This document shows positions 44,303-55,536 of a stretch of DNA of 64,000 nt, in pieces. A program made the position numbers and the translations under genes. The DNA comes from Photobacterium sanguinicancri (GTDB lineage Bacteria > Pseudomonadota > Gammaproteobacteria > Enterobacterales > Vibrionaceae): NCBI RefSeq assembly GCF_024346675.1, contig NZ_AP024851.1, forward strand, positions 1,488,001 to 1,552,000, written 5' to 3'. Numbering within the stretch: position 1 is the stretch's first letter; each line of letters starts with the position of its first letter. Below the pieces are notes generated by a model. That model did not search any database. It was not told where the DNA came from and saw only the letters and a program-made list of their open reading frames with translations.

Positions 44303-47300
44303 TTATAAAGGGCGGTTATTACGAACCTTCCATTCAAGCACATAGCCGTACAGTGCAGGAATAATGAGTAAAGTCACCAACATTGAGATGACACAGCCCC
44401 AACCAACAACAAGCGCCATCGGTGACATGAAATTATCATACCCCCCAAGCCCATAAGCCAAAGGGACTAATCCAACGACAGTAGTGATTGTCGTTAATAT
44501 GATTGGCCGTACGCGGCTTTTTGTTCCTTTAATAATAAATGCCATCACGTTATCGCGGTCCAACTCGGCAATGGTAGAGCGGAAATGCCAAATCAAAACA
44601 AGGCTATTGTTCACCATCACCCCAATCAGAGCGATCATCCCAATGATTGAGAAAAAGCTCAGTACTTGATTATGTAGGAACAAGATAAACAAGGCACCAC
44701 TAACACCAAAAGGCACAACCAAAAGCACTAACAGCCCTTCAATCATACGATCAAACAGCAATAACAATAGTATGCTAATGCCCGCAAAGGCCATCAAAAT
44801 TGCAACACTAAAGCCTTGTTCAGCTTGAGCTGTCTCAAGAATCTGCCCTGCGGCAACCAAACGTGCACCATCATAATCTTTACCAGCAAATTGCGTTTCA
44901 ACCAGCTCAAACACTTTGGTTGGATCCGTCAATGTTGGATCAATACCGGATGACACTCGGATAACTCGTTCACCATTATAGTGAGTAACCTGCGATGCCG
45001 ATGTCGTCTCTACCCAGCGGATTAATTTGCTTAATGGAACAAGCGTACCGTCACTAGCACGGACCATGAGATTATTAAGCTCATCTAGCGTTTTATCATC
45101 TTCTTCTAGGCTGACTCGGAAGAACACCTCTTCTTCACCGTTAAAAATACGTGAAACACGTTCACCCTCGACGGCATATTTGATCAGCCCACCAACTTGC
45201 GCGGCACTGATACCGTAATAATTTAACCATTGGTATTGCAGTTGTGCTTCTACTCTTGGCTGGCTATCATGCAGATCCCGACTCACTCGTTTAGTACCTG
45301 CGATAGTTTCAAGGTAAGCAGCAAGATCATCAGCTAAAACATTACGTCCTTCATCGCTGCCACCAACGACTTTAATATCGACAGGACGCCCCGCAGGTGG
45401 ACCACCGCCATCAATATCAAATTCAATTTGTGCCAAACCATCAATGGCTTCGCCAGCGACTTCCCACTCTTCAACAATATCATCGGCGGTTCGATCGCGA
45501 TCGTTCACTGGGGTTAACGAAATAATCCAATAGCTATTCGGCGTACCGACTTCACCGTACCAACTAGACACTTCATCAGTTTCACCGATCAAGGCTTCTA
45601 ATTGCTGAGTACGCTGCCATACCTGATCTAAAGATAATTCTGGGTCTGTCTCGGCAGATACTTCGATTAAATACGCACCGTCCTCAGGAAAGAATAAATA
45701 ACTAAGTTGTTTGTAAGAATATACGCCTACACCTACGCACAATATTATGGCAATACTCAGCACGCGTTTACGCTGAGTGAGTACCCACTCAATGGCATGG
45801 TTCACATGGCGAAAGCTATCTCTTCGTTTACTCACCAAGTGACTATCTTTTGCTAGCACACCTTGTAAATGAGCTGGTATAAAAAACAAAGCATCCACAA
45901 ATGAGAAACACAGTGCAACAATAACGGTCAGTGGAATGACATACATCATTTGACCGCTATCCCCGGGAAGGAATAACAACGGAATAAAGGCAATCATGGT
46001 GCTGAGGATACTGGCTGTTATCGCAGGGAAGACCGCTTTAATACCCTTAGTTACAGCCTGTTCAATGGGTAAGCCTTCTTCAACAAACGCGATAATTTTG
46101 TCACTGACCACCACTGCATCATCAACAATGATCCCGATAATCAAAATCAAGGCTGATAAAGTATAAGCATCCAATATTTGCCCCAGTGCCGGTAAGACTG
46201 CCAGAGTACCAAGCAGACACACAGGAATAGACACCGCGACCCAAAATGCGATGCGCTTTTCAAGAAACAAAGCCAACACCACCAATACGAGGATCAAACC
46301 CACTAAGCCGTTGTTACGAACAATATCGGATTTGGCCTGAATTTCATTCGCCAGATCAAAACCAACATCAAGCTTAAAATCAGTACCGAACTGACGCTCC
46401 ATGCTTGCTAATAAATCTCGAACATCTTGTGACGTTTTTAAAACATCGGCCTGTTGATCAGTGCGAAGATCAAAAAGAATGCTTTTTTGACCATTCAAAG
46501 AACCATAAGCCGACGCTTTTTCATAAGAGCTCGTAATATCACCAGAGACATCTTTAAGTTGAATATTGGGTTTAAAACCAATAAACATGTCGCTTAGTTT
46601 GTCTATATTATCCAGCTCTGCAACAGTAATCAGCTCAGGGTTATCTTGCAGCAGCTCTAACCGCCCTCCACTAATTAATATGTTTCTCTCTGCAATCAAC
46701 TGTGCGATTTCATCGACCGTTAGACCATAACGCTGTAGCTGAGTAGGCTCTAAATTGATTAAAAACTCAGGTTCACGTAAATCGATTGGATAAACTTGGC
46801 CAATACCCTCCACGCGCCTTAAAGCAAGCTCTAAACTTTTCGCGCGATCACGCAATTTAGCATAGGGTAACTCACTGCTGATCCCGACCACCATAAAATC
46901 TAAGCTATAAGATTTTTCAACGGATAATTTCGGTGACTCAGTCACACCAGCAGGTAAGTCTGAAACTCGAGCTAAGGCATCGCGGACATCTTGATACACC
47001 GCATTTGGATCTGCGATACCTGTATTTAGTCGAAACTCAATTTCAGACACGCCAGCTTCAGAGACAGAGTGAAACTCTTTGATCCCGGAGATAGAAAGTA
47101 ATTCTTTTTCTAGCTTACTAGTAATATTACTTTCAACATCAGAGGCCGATGCTCCGGGGTATTCTGTCGTGATCAATCCTTCTCCCATATCGAAGCGGGG
47201 CTTTTCTGCCAAAGGAAGTTGAGTCAGGGCAAATAGCCCTAATACAATGAGCACTAACGTTAGTAATTTAGCCGCCAAACGTCGCTGACTCAGCAGCATT

Positions 47301-47314
47301 AACAAATATTGCAT
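44303..47314 (-). CDS. RND-family efflux transporter, inner-membrane pump
   Basis: 1003 residues with the twelve-helix RND layout: a first helix near residue 15, a large periplasmic loop, helices around 330-480, a second periplasmic loop, and helices around 840-990. Typical motifs are IIVDDAVVVSDKI (proton-relay Asp pair in helix 4), LSTMIAFIPLLFLPG and IGVMVNNSLVLIWHFR. It belongs to the AcrB/MexF-like HAE1 relatives rather than heavy-metal pumps. It starts two bases after the adaptor gene ends. No outer-membrane partner is encoded here, so it would borrow a TolC-type channel. Confidence 0.94.
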   Translation of the reverse strand: MQYLLMLLSQRRLAAKLLTLVLIVLGLFALTQLPLAEKPRFDMGEGLITTEYPGASASDVESNITSKLEKELLSISGIKEFHSVSEAGVSEIEFRLNTGIADPNAVYQDVRDALARVSDLPAGVTESPKLSVEKSYSLDFMVVGISSELPYAKLRDRAKSLELALRRVEGIGQVYPIDLREPEFLINLEPTQLQRYGLTVDEIAQLIAERNILISGGRLELLQDNPELITVAELDNIDKLSDMFIGFKPNIQLKDVSGDITSSYEKASAYGSLNGQKSILFDLRTDQQADVLKTSQDVRDLLASMERQFGTDFKLDVGFDLANEIQAKSDIVRNNGLVGLILVLVVLALFLEKRIAFWVAVSIPVCLLGTLAVLPALGQILDAYTLSALILIIGIIVDDAVVVSDKIIAFVEEGLPIEQAVTKGIKAVFPAITASILSTMIAFIPLLFLPGDSGQMMYVIPLTVIVALCFSFVDALFFIPAHLQGVLAKDSHLVSKRRDSFRHVNHAIEWVLTQRKRVLSIAIILCVGVGVYSYKQLSYLFFPEDGAYLIEVSAETDPELSLDQVWQRTQQLEALIGETDEVSSWYGEVGTPNSYWIISLTPVNDRDRTADDIVEEWEVAGEAIDGLAQIEFDIDGGGPPAGRPVDIKVVGGSDEGRNVLADDLAAYLETIAGTKRVSRDLHDSQPRVEAQLQYQWLNYYGISAAQVGGLIKYAVEGERVSRIFNGEEEVFFRVSLEEDDKTLDELNNLMVRASDGTLVPLSKLIRWVETTSASQVTHYNGERVIRVSSGIDPTLTDPTKVFELVETQFAGKDYDGARLVAAGQILETAQAEQGFSVAILMAFAGISILLLLLFDRMIEGLLVLLVVPFGVSGALFILFLHNQVLSFFSIIGMIALIGVMVNNSLVLIWHFRSTIAELDRDNVMAFIIKGTKSRVRPIILTTITTVVGLVPLAYGLGGYDNFMSPMALVVGWGCVISMLVTLLIIPALYGYVLEWKVRNNRPL

Positions 47315-47316
47315 TG

Positions 47317-48093
47317 CTACTCTCCTTGTTCAGCAAGTTTTACGCGCGCTTGCATTCCAGGCTTTAATTTACTTCCAGTATTATCAACAATAACCTCAAC
47401 TAAAAAACCTGGGTCACCCGCTTCAAATGCCGGCGATAATATATCGACATAGCCTTGGACTGATTTATTATTAAGAGCAGGAATAATAACGTTAACAACA
47501 TCACCTTTATGCGTGCTCATTACATCAGACTCTAATAAATAAAACTCAACTTTAACCTTGCTCATATCAACTAAAGTATATAATTTTTCACCAGACGGAA
47601 TAAACTGTCCTAATTCAATGTTTCTTTTTAAAATAAGGCCTGAAAAAGGTGCTTTCACTTCAGATTTTTCTTTCTCTCGCTGCACCATCGCTAATTTGAT
47701 TTTATCAACTTCAACCTGAGCACGGCTTAGTCGTGTTTTACGATGCTGTTCATCATAGTCACTGGCTGAGATACCCTTTGTTTCATAAAGAGACGAAAAT
47801 CGTTGAAGTTGCTTCTCTTGAGTCGTTAGCTCATGCAAACTAACATCCAACTCTGCCTTAGCAAGCTTAATATTCAATGCGTTATCAGCAATTGATAACT
47901 TAACAAGCACTTCACCAGCAGCGATACTATCGCCTACACCCTTATCAAACTCATCGACAATGCCAGTCACTTCACTACTGACTGTAACGCTACGAACTGG
48001 TACAAGGCTTCCCATTGCATAGTCTTCCGACATAGCAAACGGACTGATTATAAATAAAGTAATAACCCCTAAGTCTTTTAGATATTTATTCAT
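47317..48093 (-). CDS. RND efflux periplasmic adaptor (membrane fusion) protein
   Basis: 258 residues, short for the family. A signal peptide (ending near FAMS) is followed by the lipoyl half VPVRSVTVSSEVTGIVDEF, a brief coiled coil, the second half VKAPFSGLILKRNIELGQF and a beta-barrel domain ending KPGMQARVKLAEQGE. It lacks the usual C-terminal membrane-proximal domain, which may explain the small size. AAGGGAA precedes the ATG. Together with the next gene it forms a two-gene pump operon. Confidence 0.92.
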   Translation of the reverse strand: MNKYLKDLGVITLFIISPFAMSEDYAMGSLVPVRSVTVSSEVTGIVDEFDKGVGDSIAAGEVLVKLSIADNALNIKLAKAELDVSLHELTTQEKQLQRFSSLYETKGISASDYDEQHRKTRLSRAQVEVDKIKLAMVQREKEKSEVKAPFSGLILKRNIELGQFIPSGEKLYTLVDMSKVKVEFYLLESDVMSTHKGDVVNVIIPALNNKSVQGYVDILSPAFEAGDPGFLVEVIVDNTGSKLKPGMQARVKLAEQGE

Positions 48094-48593
48094 GACAAAT
48101 TCCCTTGTATTTCCTTACGAATTTCAAATATTAGTGATACCAAACATCTTTCAGAATAGAATACTGTATCCAAAATGAACGCAATATGAACTAGCACCAG
48201 TTCGCATTTATTACATAGCTATAAAGTATAATAATGAGAGGGGAAGCAGGTTTATACATATAGATATAACAGCAAGTATTATATCTAAGCCGAATATCCA
48301 ACAATCAAACCAGTGGCGTATTAATTTATCGTTAAATAAATTATCAATTTAACAAACACCAAAAAATAAATGCTAACAACCATCTACACCCCACCACCAT
48401 CCTTAAAATAAGTCAGAAGATAACGCCATTTAGTTTGTTAAGATCAAGCAAAATAACTGACAACTCAATCAGTTAAACTGCTATCTAGCCAGAATTGCTT
48501 TACAGAAAGTAGAAATAAATCGAAACCCAATATGCAACAGATTTAATTGGCTACACTAAAGTTAGGACGAACGTTGATTTAAAAGGACTTGCC
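48094..48593. promoter_or_regulatory. Divergent 500-base spacer between efflux and peroxidase operons
   Basis: No gene is supported. TTTGTTAAGATCAA at 48434-48447 is a loose match (8 of 10 defined bases) to the FNR half-site pair TTGAT-N4-ATCAA, of interest because cytochrome c peroxidases are often oxygen-regulated. It lies about 150 bases before the peroxidase start and is only suggestive. Confidence 0.3.
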
Positions 48594-49625
48594 GTGCAGC
48601 ATCTATCACTCCGTTGGGTTATACCTTGCCTTATCGTGGCGCTATTTAGCGTCTATCTCTACTTCACCTTTCGTGAACCTATTCTTAATGATTTACCCAA
48701 TACTAACAGTAGAACGGAAAATGCTTTTTTATCTCAATCAGTCAGTGCAATTGAAAAGCAAACAATTACAGAAAAGAGTAAAGCTAAGCTCGGGTTCGAG
48801 CTATTCCTCGAACCTAGGTTGTCCTCTAATAGCCAAGTAAGCTGTGAGTCTTGTCATCATATTTACAGTAATGGCGCGGAGTCTATCCCTGCATCTGTCG
48901 GTGTCAATGGCGAAGGTAAACGTAATTCACCAACGGTGTTTAATATCAGTCTTAACTCTCGCTTTTTCTGGGATGGGCATGCGGCCAGTTTAGAACAACA
49001 AATTGATGGTCCTATTCATAACCCGCTCGAAATGGACAGCGATTGGCCGTCTATTGTTCAGTTTCTTAATCAATCTAAATATTACCAAAAGCGCTTTGAC
49101 CAAGAATACAGTGGTGATATTTCTGAAAAAACGGTCAAGAATGCACTGGTGGCCTTCATGAATACCCTCACCACACCAGACGCCCCTTTTGACCGTTTCT
49201 TAGAAGGCGAGGCCGATGCCATATCAAATGTCGCGCAAAATGGCTGGCAAAAATTTCAGCAACTTGGCTGTGTGTACTGCCACCAGGGTCAAAATATCGG
49301 TGGCAACCTTTTCCAAAAGTTTGGCAATCTCACCGCACTGGAAACGCAATTTGGTCCCTCGGTAAATCAAGATTTAGGACGTTTTGAAGTCACAGGGGAA
49401 GAAAACGATCGCCATGTATTTAGGGTACCTAGCCTGCGGAATGTCGCCATCACAGCACCCTATTTTCACGATGGTAAAACCGCCACTCTTGAAGAAGCCA
49501 TTATCGTGATGGCACGCGTGCAATTAGGCCAAGAGCTAAGCCCTATGACAGTTGTTGAAATTAGTGCGTTTTTGAATGCCCTCACCGCCCCTAAACCGTC
49601 TGCGTTAGAGGAGTTAGTGCAATGA
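48594..49625 (+). CDS. Di-haem cytochrome c peroxidase (CcpA/MauG family)
   Basis: 343 residues from a GTG with AAAAGGA upstream. An uncleaved N-terminal membrane helix (about 8-25) probably anchors it in the inner membrane facing the periplasm. Two CxxCH haem sites are present: CESCH at 84-88 (peroxidatic haem side) and CVYCH at 226-230 (electron-transfer side). FRVPSLRNVAITAPYFHDG near the C-terminus is highly conserved in this family. It reduces hydrogen peroxide or oxidises a partner. Its stop codon overlaps the ATG of a hybrid sensor kinase, implying linked function. Confidence 0.93.
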   Translation: MQHLSLRWVIPCLIVALFSVYLYFTFREPILNDLPNTNSRTENAFLSQSVSAIEKQTITEKSKAKLGFELFLEPRLSSNSQVSCESCHHIYSNGAESIPASVGVNGEGKRNSPTVFNISLNSRFFWDGHAASLEQQIDGPIHNPLEMDSDWPSIVQFLNQSKYYQKRFDQEYSGDISEKTVKNALVAFMNTLTTPDAPFDRFLEGEADAISNVAQNGWQKFQQLGCVYCHQGQNIGGNLFQKFGNLTALETQFGPSVNQDLGRFEVTGEENDRHVFRVPSLRNVAITAPYFHDGKTATLEEAIIVMARVQLGQELSPMTVVEISAFLNALTAPKPSALEELVQ

Positions 49626-52588
49626 TGAAAACACTTACCCATCAACTCAGTTGGTTCTTTATTGCCACCATTACCAGCCTTGCGCTTTATTTGGCCTTCA
49701 TCGTGACTAAAAGCCACCAAGTCGAACAGTATCAACGTGCTTACTTGTCACTGTCGAATAATGTGATAAAAGCCAGAGAAGAGCTGCATTATTTTAACCA
49801 TCAAGACCACAAGGCCTACGATACTTACTCGCTACAGCTTGTCGAAGCCGAGATCAAAGCCAATGCGCTTTATAATACATTGAGTAAGAACCAAGATAAC
49901 TGGCTAAATCGGATGGTGATCAGTACTGACGAAGTCATCGTTCAAGCCAAAGCCATCAATAAGAATATCTCTTCGTTTGTCACCGATCTTGAAACCTTAC
50001 TGCGTTTAAAAGTGTCGAATGAGTATTCCACATTAACCACCTCATTACTGGAAGAAGAACTATTAGACACCTTAAAGAGTCCTGAAGATAAGCTGTACGT
50101 TTCAGAACTGACACTTAAAGGTGCACTTGTATCCCTACCGAGTCCAACATTACAGGGGAATACCACCTTTCAAAGCCTTCAAAATTACATCTCTTTTCGT
50201 GAGCGAATTAAAGCAGAGAGCAAAAACAAAGAAAAAGACATTATGACAAATGGGGTAAAAGAAGACCTCGCAAAACAAAATAGCTATTGGCTTGAAGAAG
50301 CAAAAACCATCAAGCTACATGCGTTTATCACTATGTTACTGTTTGCTTTAAGTATCGCAGCTTATTTCTATTTACAGCTGCGTGAGCGTTTACTACAGAC
50401 TTTAGATATCCAACATAAGCTGAGCGCATCTGAAAAAGAAAAATCCACCTTGGCATTAGTGGCAGAGCATGCGCAAGATGCGATTGTGATGACAGACAAA
50501 GAAGGCTATACCACGTGGGTGAATAACAGTTTTCTAAGCCTTTCAGGTTACAGTTTTGATGACGTTATTGGTAAAAAACCGGGCGACATCTTACAAGGAG
50601 AAAATACCAACCAAGCAGAAGTAGCTCGAATTTCAGAAGCGTTAAAACAAGGGCACTCAATAGAATCTGAGCTGATCAATTACCATAAAAATGGGACTCC
50701 ATACTGGATTGATATCGCGATTAACCCAACATTTGATATCCACGGCAATCTACAAAGTTTTATCGCGGTAGAGCGCGACAGCACCAAACGAAAAGCCCTA
50801 GAGCAAGATCTTGCCTCTGCAGCCAAACAAGCCGAAGTATCTAATCAAGCCAAATCAACATTCCTTGCAACCATGAGCCATGAGTTACGCACCCCACTTA
50901 ATGGGATTCTAGGTATGGCACAAATAATAGAATCTAACACCCAAGACCCTGAGAACCACAAACAAATTGAAGTATTGTTAGAGTCTGGTGAGCACCTACT
51001 CTCACTACTGAATGACATCTTGGATTTCTCTAAAATAGAAGAAAATAAGCTGGAATTAGAATGTACCAAATTTCAATTTAACGATGTTATCAACCCCATA
51101 GCCCATACCTACCAACAAATTTGTACCAGTAAAGGGCTAGGGTTCGTCATTGAAAATGAGCTGAGCCCTAACGCAACTTTTAATGGTGATAAGTCACGAA
51201 TTAGACAGATCATTTTTAACCTTATTAGCAATGCGGTGAAGTTTACTCATCAAGGTACTATTTCTCTGTCGTTCAAACACACCCTAGCGGCTAATAACCA
51301 GCAAGGAGTCACTATTGTTGTCAAAGACTCTGGCATCGGGATCCGACAAGAACGCCTCGCGAATATTTTCGACCCCTTTACGCAAGCTGAGTCCTCTACA
51401 ACCCGCCAATATGGTGGCACAGGGCTGGGTTTGGCAATTGTGAAACAATTAGTTGAAATCATGAATGGGCATATATCTGTTAACAGCGAGTTAGGTAAAG
51501 GTACTGAATTTAAGGTAACCATCGCGCTGGACACAAGCATTGAAAAGGCGTCGACTCAACCTCTTATTTCGGGTAATACCACCGCTTTAGCCGATCGCCA
51601 TATATCGGCACTATGTGAGGCGATCACACCTCAAGAACATGCCACTACTGATACCGCGCAGCATAATACTGAAGAGACTCATCAGCGACGAGAGCCACAA
51701 GTGAGCAGCGCTGACAATAATCAGCATCAGAAAGCACTCAAGATATTGATTGTTGAAGATAACAAAATCAACGCGTTAGTTGCTAAAACGTTTTGTCAGC
51801 GCCAAGGGTATCACGCAAGTGTTGCTGAAAATGGACAGGTTGCTTTAGAGCGCTTAAAAGAAGAGAGCTTTGATTTAGTGCTTATGGATAACCACATGCC
51901 TGTCATGGATGGTGTATCCGCCACCCAAGCCATACGCCAAGAGCTCAAACTCCCCACAGTCATCTTTGCTTGTACTGCCGATATATTCCAAGAAGCACAC
52001 GATAACTTAATTCAAGCTGGGGCGAATTTCGTATTAACGAAGCCCATTCAAGAAAAAGGGTTTATTGAGGCAATTAACCAACATTTACCCACTATAATGG
52101 AGAATCAATCGAGCCTTCACATCACAGCCCCCCGACAGCCAGACTTCAACGTCATTGCACTTACGCGCCATACACAAGCTGCGATCACTGAATTAGCTGT
52201 TACAGAGGCAGAAATCAACATTTCAGATCTCCAAAAAATAGATGGCAATAAGAGTATCAACGAATACTTACACATATTCATTGATAGCGCAGAACAAGGC
52301 ATTAACTCACTTATCATTGCGTACGGTGACCAAAACATCGAGCTGATTCACTTCTTTGCGCAATCCATTAGTGAGTTAGCGGACAACTATTCCATACCCC
52401 GTTTGATTAATTTAACCGCAGAGATACAACAACAAACAGGCCAAAATCATCTTCCCAAGATTCACCTGATGCAGCAATTTATTAATTTACTAGAAGTGAA
52501 TATCCATCAGTCATCTCGGTTAATCGATAGTAAAGAAAGACAACAGAGCTCGGACAATAAGAGTGTCAATTCACCGCAACAATCGTAG
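49622..52588 (+). CDS. PAS-containing hybrid sensor histidine kinase
   Basis: 988 residues. Two membrane helices (about 10-30 and 235-255) enclose a periplasmic helical domain. A PAS domain follows (about 275-390), then HisKA with His420 (MSHELRTPLNG), an ATPase domain with N-box (NLISNAVKFTH), DSGIGI and GGTGLGLAI, a receiver with Asp756 (LMDNHMPVMDG), and a C-terminal helical domain like Hpt in which the histidine position is Gln914 (FFAQSISELA). It therefore likely needs an external phosphotransfer protein. Translational overlap with the peroxidase gene suggests redox or peroxide sensing. Confidence 0.94.
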   Translation: MMKTLTHQLSWFFIATITSLALYLAFIVTKSHQVEQYQRAYLSLSNNVIKAREELHYFNHQDHKAYDTYSLQLVEAEIKANALYNTLSKNQDNWLNRMVISTDEVIVQAKAINKNISSFVTDLETLLRLKVSNEYSTLTTSLLEEELLDTLKSPEDKLYVSELTLKGALVSLPSPTLQGNTTFQSLQNYISFRERIKAESKNKEKDIMTNGVKEDLAKQNSYWLEEAKTIKLHAFITMLLFALSIAAYFYLQLRERLLQTLDIQHKLSASEKEKSTLALVAEHAQDAIVMTDKEGYTTWVNNSFLSLSGYSFDDVIGKKPGDILQGENTNQAEVARISEALKQGHSIESELINYHKNGTPYWIDIAINPTFDIHGNLQSFIAVERDSTKRKALEQDLASAAKQAEVSNQAKSTFLATMSHELRTPLNGILGMAQIIESNTQDPENHKQIEVLLESGEHLLSLLNDILDFSKIEENKLELECTKFQFNDVINPIAHTYQQICTSKGLGFVIENELSPNATFNGDKSRIRQIIFNLISNAVKFTHQGTISLSFKHTLAANNQQGVTIVVKDSGIGIRQERLANIFDPFTQAESSTTRQYGGTGLGLAIVKQLVEIMNGHISVNSELGKGTEFKVTIALDTSIEKASTQPLISGNTTALADRHISALCEAITPQEHATTDTAQHNTEETHQRREPQVSSADNNQHQKALKILIVEDNKINALVAKTFCQRQGYHASVAENGQVALERLKEESFDLVLMDNHMPVMDGVSATQAIRQELKLPTVIFACTADIFQEAHDNLIQAGANFVLTKPIQEKGFIEAINQHLPTIMENQSSLHITAPRQPDFNVIALTRHTQAAITELAVTEAEINISDLQKIDGNKSINEYLHIFIDSAEQGINSLIIAYGDQNIELIHFFAQSISELADNYSIPRLINLTAEIQQQTGQNHLPKIHLMQQFINLLEVNIHQSSRLIDSKERQQSSDNKSVNSPQQS

Positions 52589-52753
52589 GCCATATAAAAG
52601 GCCCATCGCAGCTTTCAAGCAAAGCAGCGATAGGCCTTGAGGGGATAACTAACTGAGCCACACTTCACACCCGAGATACGGCAACTACAAGCATGTGCTC
52701 ACAACTTACAAACAAAAACACCGCAGAGTGATAGTCTCTGCGGTGGCGTCAAA

Positions 52754-55423
52754 CTAGGCTACTTCGTTAAGTTTATCGAGCTTATCTAACAATACTTCTT
52801 TCTTGAATGGCTTAGCCACATAATCATCCATACCCGCTTCAAAACACTTATCAATATCTTGGTCGAGTACACTCGCAGTTAACGCAATAATTGGCAAACG
52901 AGATTTTTCGTTTTGACCTTCCCAAGCACGAATGGCTTCTGTTGCAGAGAAGCCATCCATTACTGGCATCATGCAGTCCATCAAAATGGCCTTAAACTGC
53001 TTACCTTGCGTTATCGCATCGACGGCCTCTTGACCATTATTTGCTAACTCAAAATCGTAGCCCGCCTTTTTCAAGAAGAGTGATGCGACTTTCTGATTAA
53101 CAAGGTTATCTTCAACCACCAGCACCACATCTTTCACGCTAACGGCCTCATCAAGAACAACGCCAAGTGAAGCTTGAATTTTCTTATGATGCTCTTGCAC
53201 TCTTTTCAATGCTTGACTGGTCGCTTTCACTAAACGGCGACCAAACAATGGCGCACTAATCACACCATCAATGTGAGTACCAAAATCATACTGCTCGTCG
53301 CTATGGCTGGTGCATACTACAACTGCGGCAGGTGATTTCACCGCTTTAATTTCAGCTATGGTATCTATAGTGCGGATCAGAGAACCCTGACAGAACAGGA
53401 TCAAATCATAGTAATTTGAAGAACGATCTACATTGCTCATGACCGTTTCAACATCCACGGAAAGGCCATGCTCTATACACTGCACTTTCAGTGTTTCTGC
53501 ATAACTCACTTCGTTAGTTACTATCAGGGTCTTCACATTTTGTAAACTCGCTACTTTCGGCGCTTGTGCCTTTACAATATCGACATCAATAGTGAAGTAG
53601 AAAGTACTACCTTTTCCTTTTTCAGAATCTAGCGCTAAGTCGCCATCCATTAACTCTACAAGCTGACGACAGATCGCCAGCCCTAAGCCCGTACCGCCAA
53701 ACTGACGAGTGATAGAACCATCTTCTTGCGTAAACGGTGCAAAAACTTGGTCCTGCTTGTCTTTCGCAATACCAATGCCTGTATCGATAATTGCAAAACG
53801 AATAGCAGCTTGACCGTTGTCTTTCATCTGCTGGGTGACCGATAACGTCACCGAGCCCGATAAGGTAAACTTCACGGCATTCGACATTAAGTTCATCAGT
53901 ATTTGACGTAAACGGTGTTCATCTATCATGGTTAATGCCGCAACGTCAGGAGCAATATCGACTTTCAATGCTAGATTCTGCTCAGAAGCTTTTGCCATCA
54001 CAATCGACATAGTATCGTAAGCCACCTCACGCACGTTACATTCCGTCGGTGCGATAACCAGATTACCCGATTCGATTTTAGACAGATCCAATATGTCGTT
54101 AATCAACAACAGTAAGGTTTGTGAAGAGGTTTCTACAATTTGCAGGTATTCAGACTGGGAAGGATTAAGGTCGGTATCTGACAGTATTGATGACATACCA
54201 ATGATGCCGTTGAGCGGCGTTCGAATTTCATGCGACATATTGGCAAGAAAAGCACTTTTCGCCACATTGGCATTTTCAGCGTCCTCTTTTGCTAACACCA
54301 TTTTAGCTTGGTTATGGTATCGCTCATCAATCAGAATATTCAGTTTTTTGGTAAAAACAGTGAATTCATCACGCCCATCTTCTTCGACCTTCACCATGAC
54401 ATCAGTCGATTCTTCAATTCTCGACATCGTGTTAATCACGCGCCCTAAATACTGAATAATACGCTTAGCTAGGTTCACCCCAAGAATACTGAGTACAAGC
54501 AGAGTCAGTAAAATCGCGCTGGTAAAAATACCCATTTTCACTTTAGCACTGGCTATCGTTGTATGAATTTCAGACACTAACTGCTGACTCACTTCGCCAA
54601 CAACGAATTGAATCAAGTTATAGCGTTCATCCAGAGCTTTCAGCCCGACACTAATCGCATCTTGAGAGACACCGCCACCGAGTAAGCCTTCCCGTAAAAT
54701 ATAGCTATTAGCAAAAGCAGGATCTGAAAATGTTTTTTTAAGCAATTCGATTTGCTGTGGGTCGGCATTAATAGAGATAAAACGATCAATATAAAGTTGC
54801 TGATTTTGAATAACACTAACGAGCTCAGGTTTAATATCTTCGGCTATATCAGGCATTAGCAGCAACTGGCGGATAAACCAATTTTCTTGTTGAGACCACA
54901 AAGATAACCAGTTGAGCTGGTATAAAACACCAAGGTTTTGTTCCACTTTTTTATTATTAATTGTCAGTGGTGACTTTTCTAAACTGGTCAATACGCCATT
55001 AAGGGTCTCATCAATCCATGCCGACCAATCGAGTAAATCATCTTGTTGCGTCTCTGAAAACTCCGAAACAGCATCAGCTAAATCATCCATTAACACATTG
55101 GCTTTTTTTGCTTCTGGTGCTGTAAATGCATCTGGAATGAGTAAGCGTATTTTTTGGACCTTTTCATTAAGATTGTTCGACATGGAATTGTCATTTGGGC
55201 TCAATGTCTCATTTTGCATACTTATTTTTGCCAAATGTGCTTCAGACAAAAAGGAAGAAGCCTCACTCAATAACATGACACGCGTATTAAGCATGTTTAA
55301 CGTATTAACGTTTTTATAGAGACTTTGAATCTCTAATCCTGCAAAAATCGTCATAAAACCAAGTGGTAAAATGACTAAAACGAGCAACCTCGATTTAATC
55401 GAAATCCGATTCAAAAGGCTCAT
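52754..55423 (-). CDS. Hybrid sensor histidine kinase with HAMP and two receivers
   Basis: 889 residues. Membrane helices near 12-32 and 300-320 flank a large helical periplasmic domain similar to nitrate/nitrite-sensor (NIT-like) regions. HAMP follows, then HisKA with His398 ([11 protein letters not shown]), ATPase boxes [17 protein letters not shown] and GGTGLGLAI, a degenerate receiver lacking the Asp (DLILFCQGS), and a canonical receiver with Asp816 ([11 protein letters not shown]) and AKPFK. No Hpt is attached. It is divergent from a PstS-like protein and a porin gene, a layout suggesting that the periplasmic protein is its ligand sensor or its target. Confidence 0.94.
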   Translation of the reverse strand: MSLLNRISIKSRLLVLVILPLGFMTIFAGLEIQSLYKNVNTLNMLNTRVMLLSEASSFLSEAHLAKISMQNETLSPNDNSMSNNLNEKVQKIRLLIPDAFTAPEAKKANVLMDDLADAVSEFSETQQDDLLDWSAWIDETLNGVLTSLEKSPLTINNKKVEQNLGVLYQLNWLSLWSQQENWFIRQLLLMPDIAEDIKPELVSVIQNQQLYIDRFISINADPQQIELLKKTFSDPAFANSYILREGLLGGGVSQDAISVGLKALDERYNLIQFVVGEVSQQLVSEIHTTIASAKVKMGIFTSAILLTLLVLSILGVNLAKRIIQYLGRVINTMSRIEESTDVMVKVEEDGRDEFTVFTKKLNILIDERYHNQAKMVLAKEDAENANVAKSAFLANMSHEIRTPLNGIIGMSSILSDTDLNPSQSEYLQIVETSSQTLLLLINDILDLSKIESGNLVIAPTECNVREVAYDTMSIVMAKASEQNLALKVDIAPDVAALTMIDEHRLRQILMNLMSNAVKFTLSGSVTLSVTQQMKDNGQAAIRFAIIDTGIGIAKDKQDQVFAPFTQEDGSITRQFGGTGLGLAICRQLVELMDGDLALDSEKGKGSTFYFTIDVDIVKAQAPKVASLQNVKTLIVTNEVSYAETLKVQCIEHGLSVDVETVMSNVDRSSNYYDLILFCQGSLIRTIDTIAEIKAVKSPAAVVVCTSHSDEQYDFGTHIDGVISAPLFGRRLVKATSQALKRVQEHHKKIQASLGVVLDEAVSVKDVVLVVEDNLVNQKVASLFLKKAGYDFELANNGQEAVDAITQGKQFKAILMDCMMPVMDGFSATEAIRAWEGQNEKSRLPIIALTASVLDQDIDKCFEAGMDDYVAKPFKKEVLLDKLDKLNEVA

Positions 55424-55536
55424 ATCTTCTCCTTGAACGTGAACCTGAACACCTTTTTAAAATGTCTATTTGTAGTTACACAAGTGTCAACTATTATCAA
55501 TATTAGGACTAATTCAGGATGAATGGTAAATAATTA

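Noticed and set aside
44303..48093. Complete tripartite RND pump
   Set aside because: Only pump and adaptor genes are present; no outer-membrane factor is encoded next to them, so I call a two-gene unit only.
48434..48447. FNR-type site upstream of the cytochrome c peroxidase
   Set aside because: One half-site is poor, so it is noted only as a weak possibility within the spacer entry.
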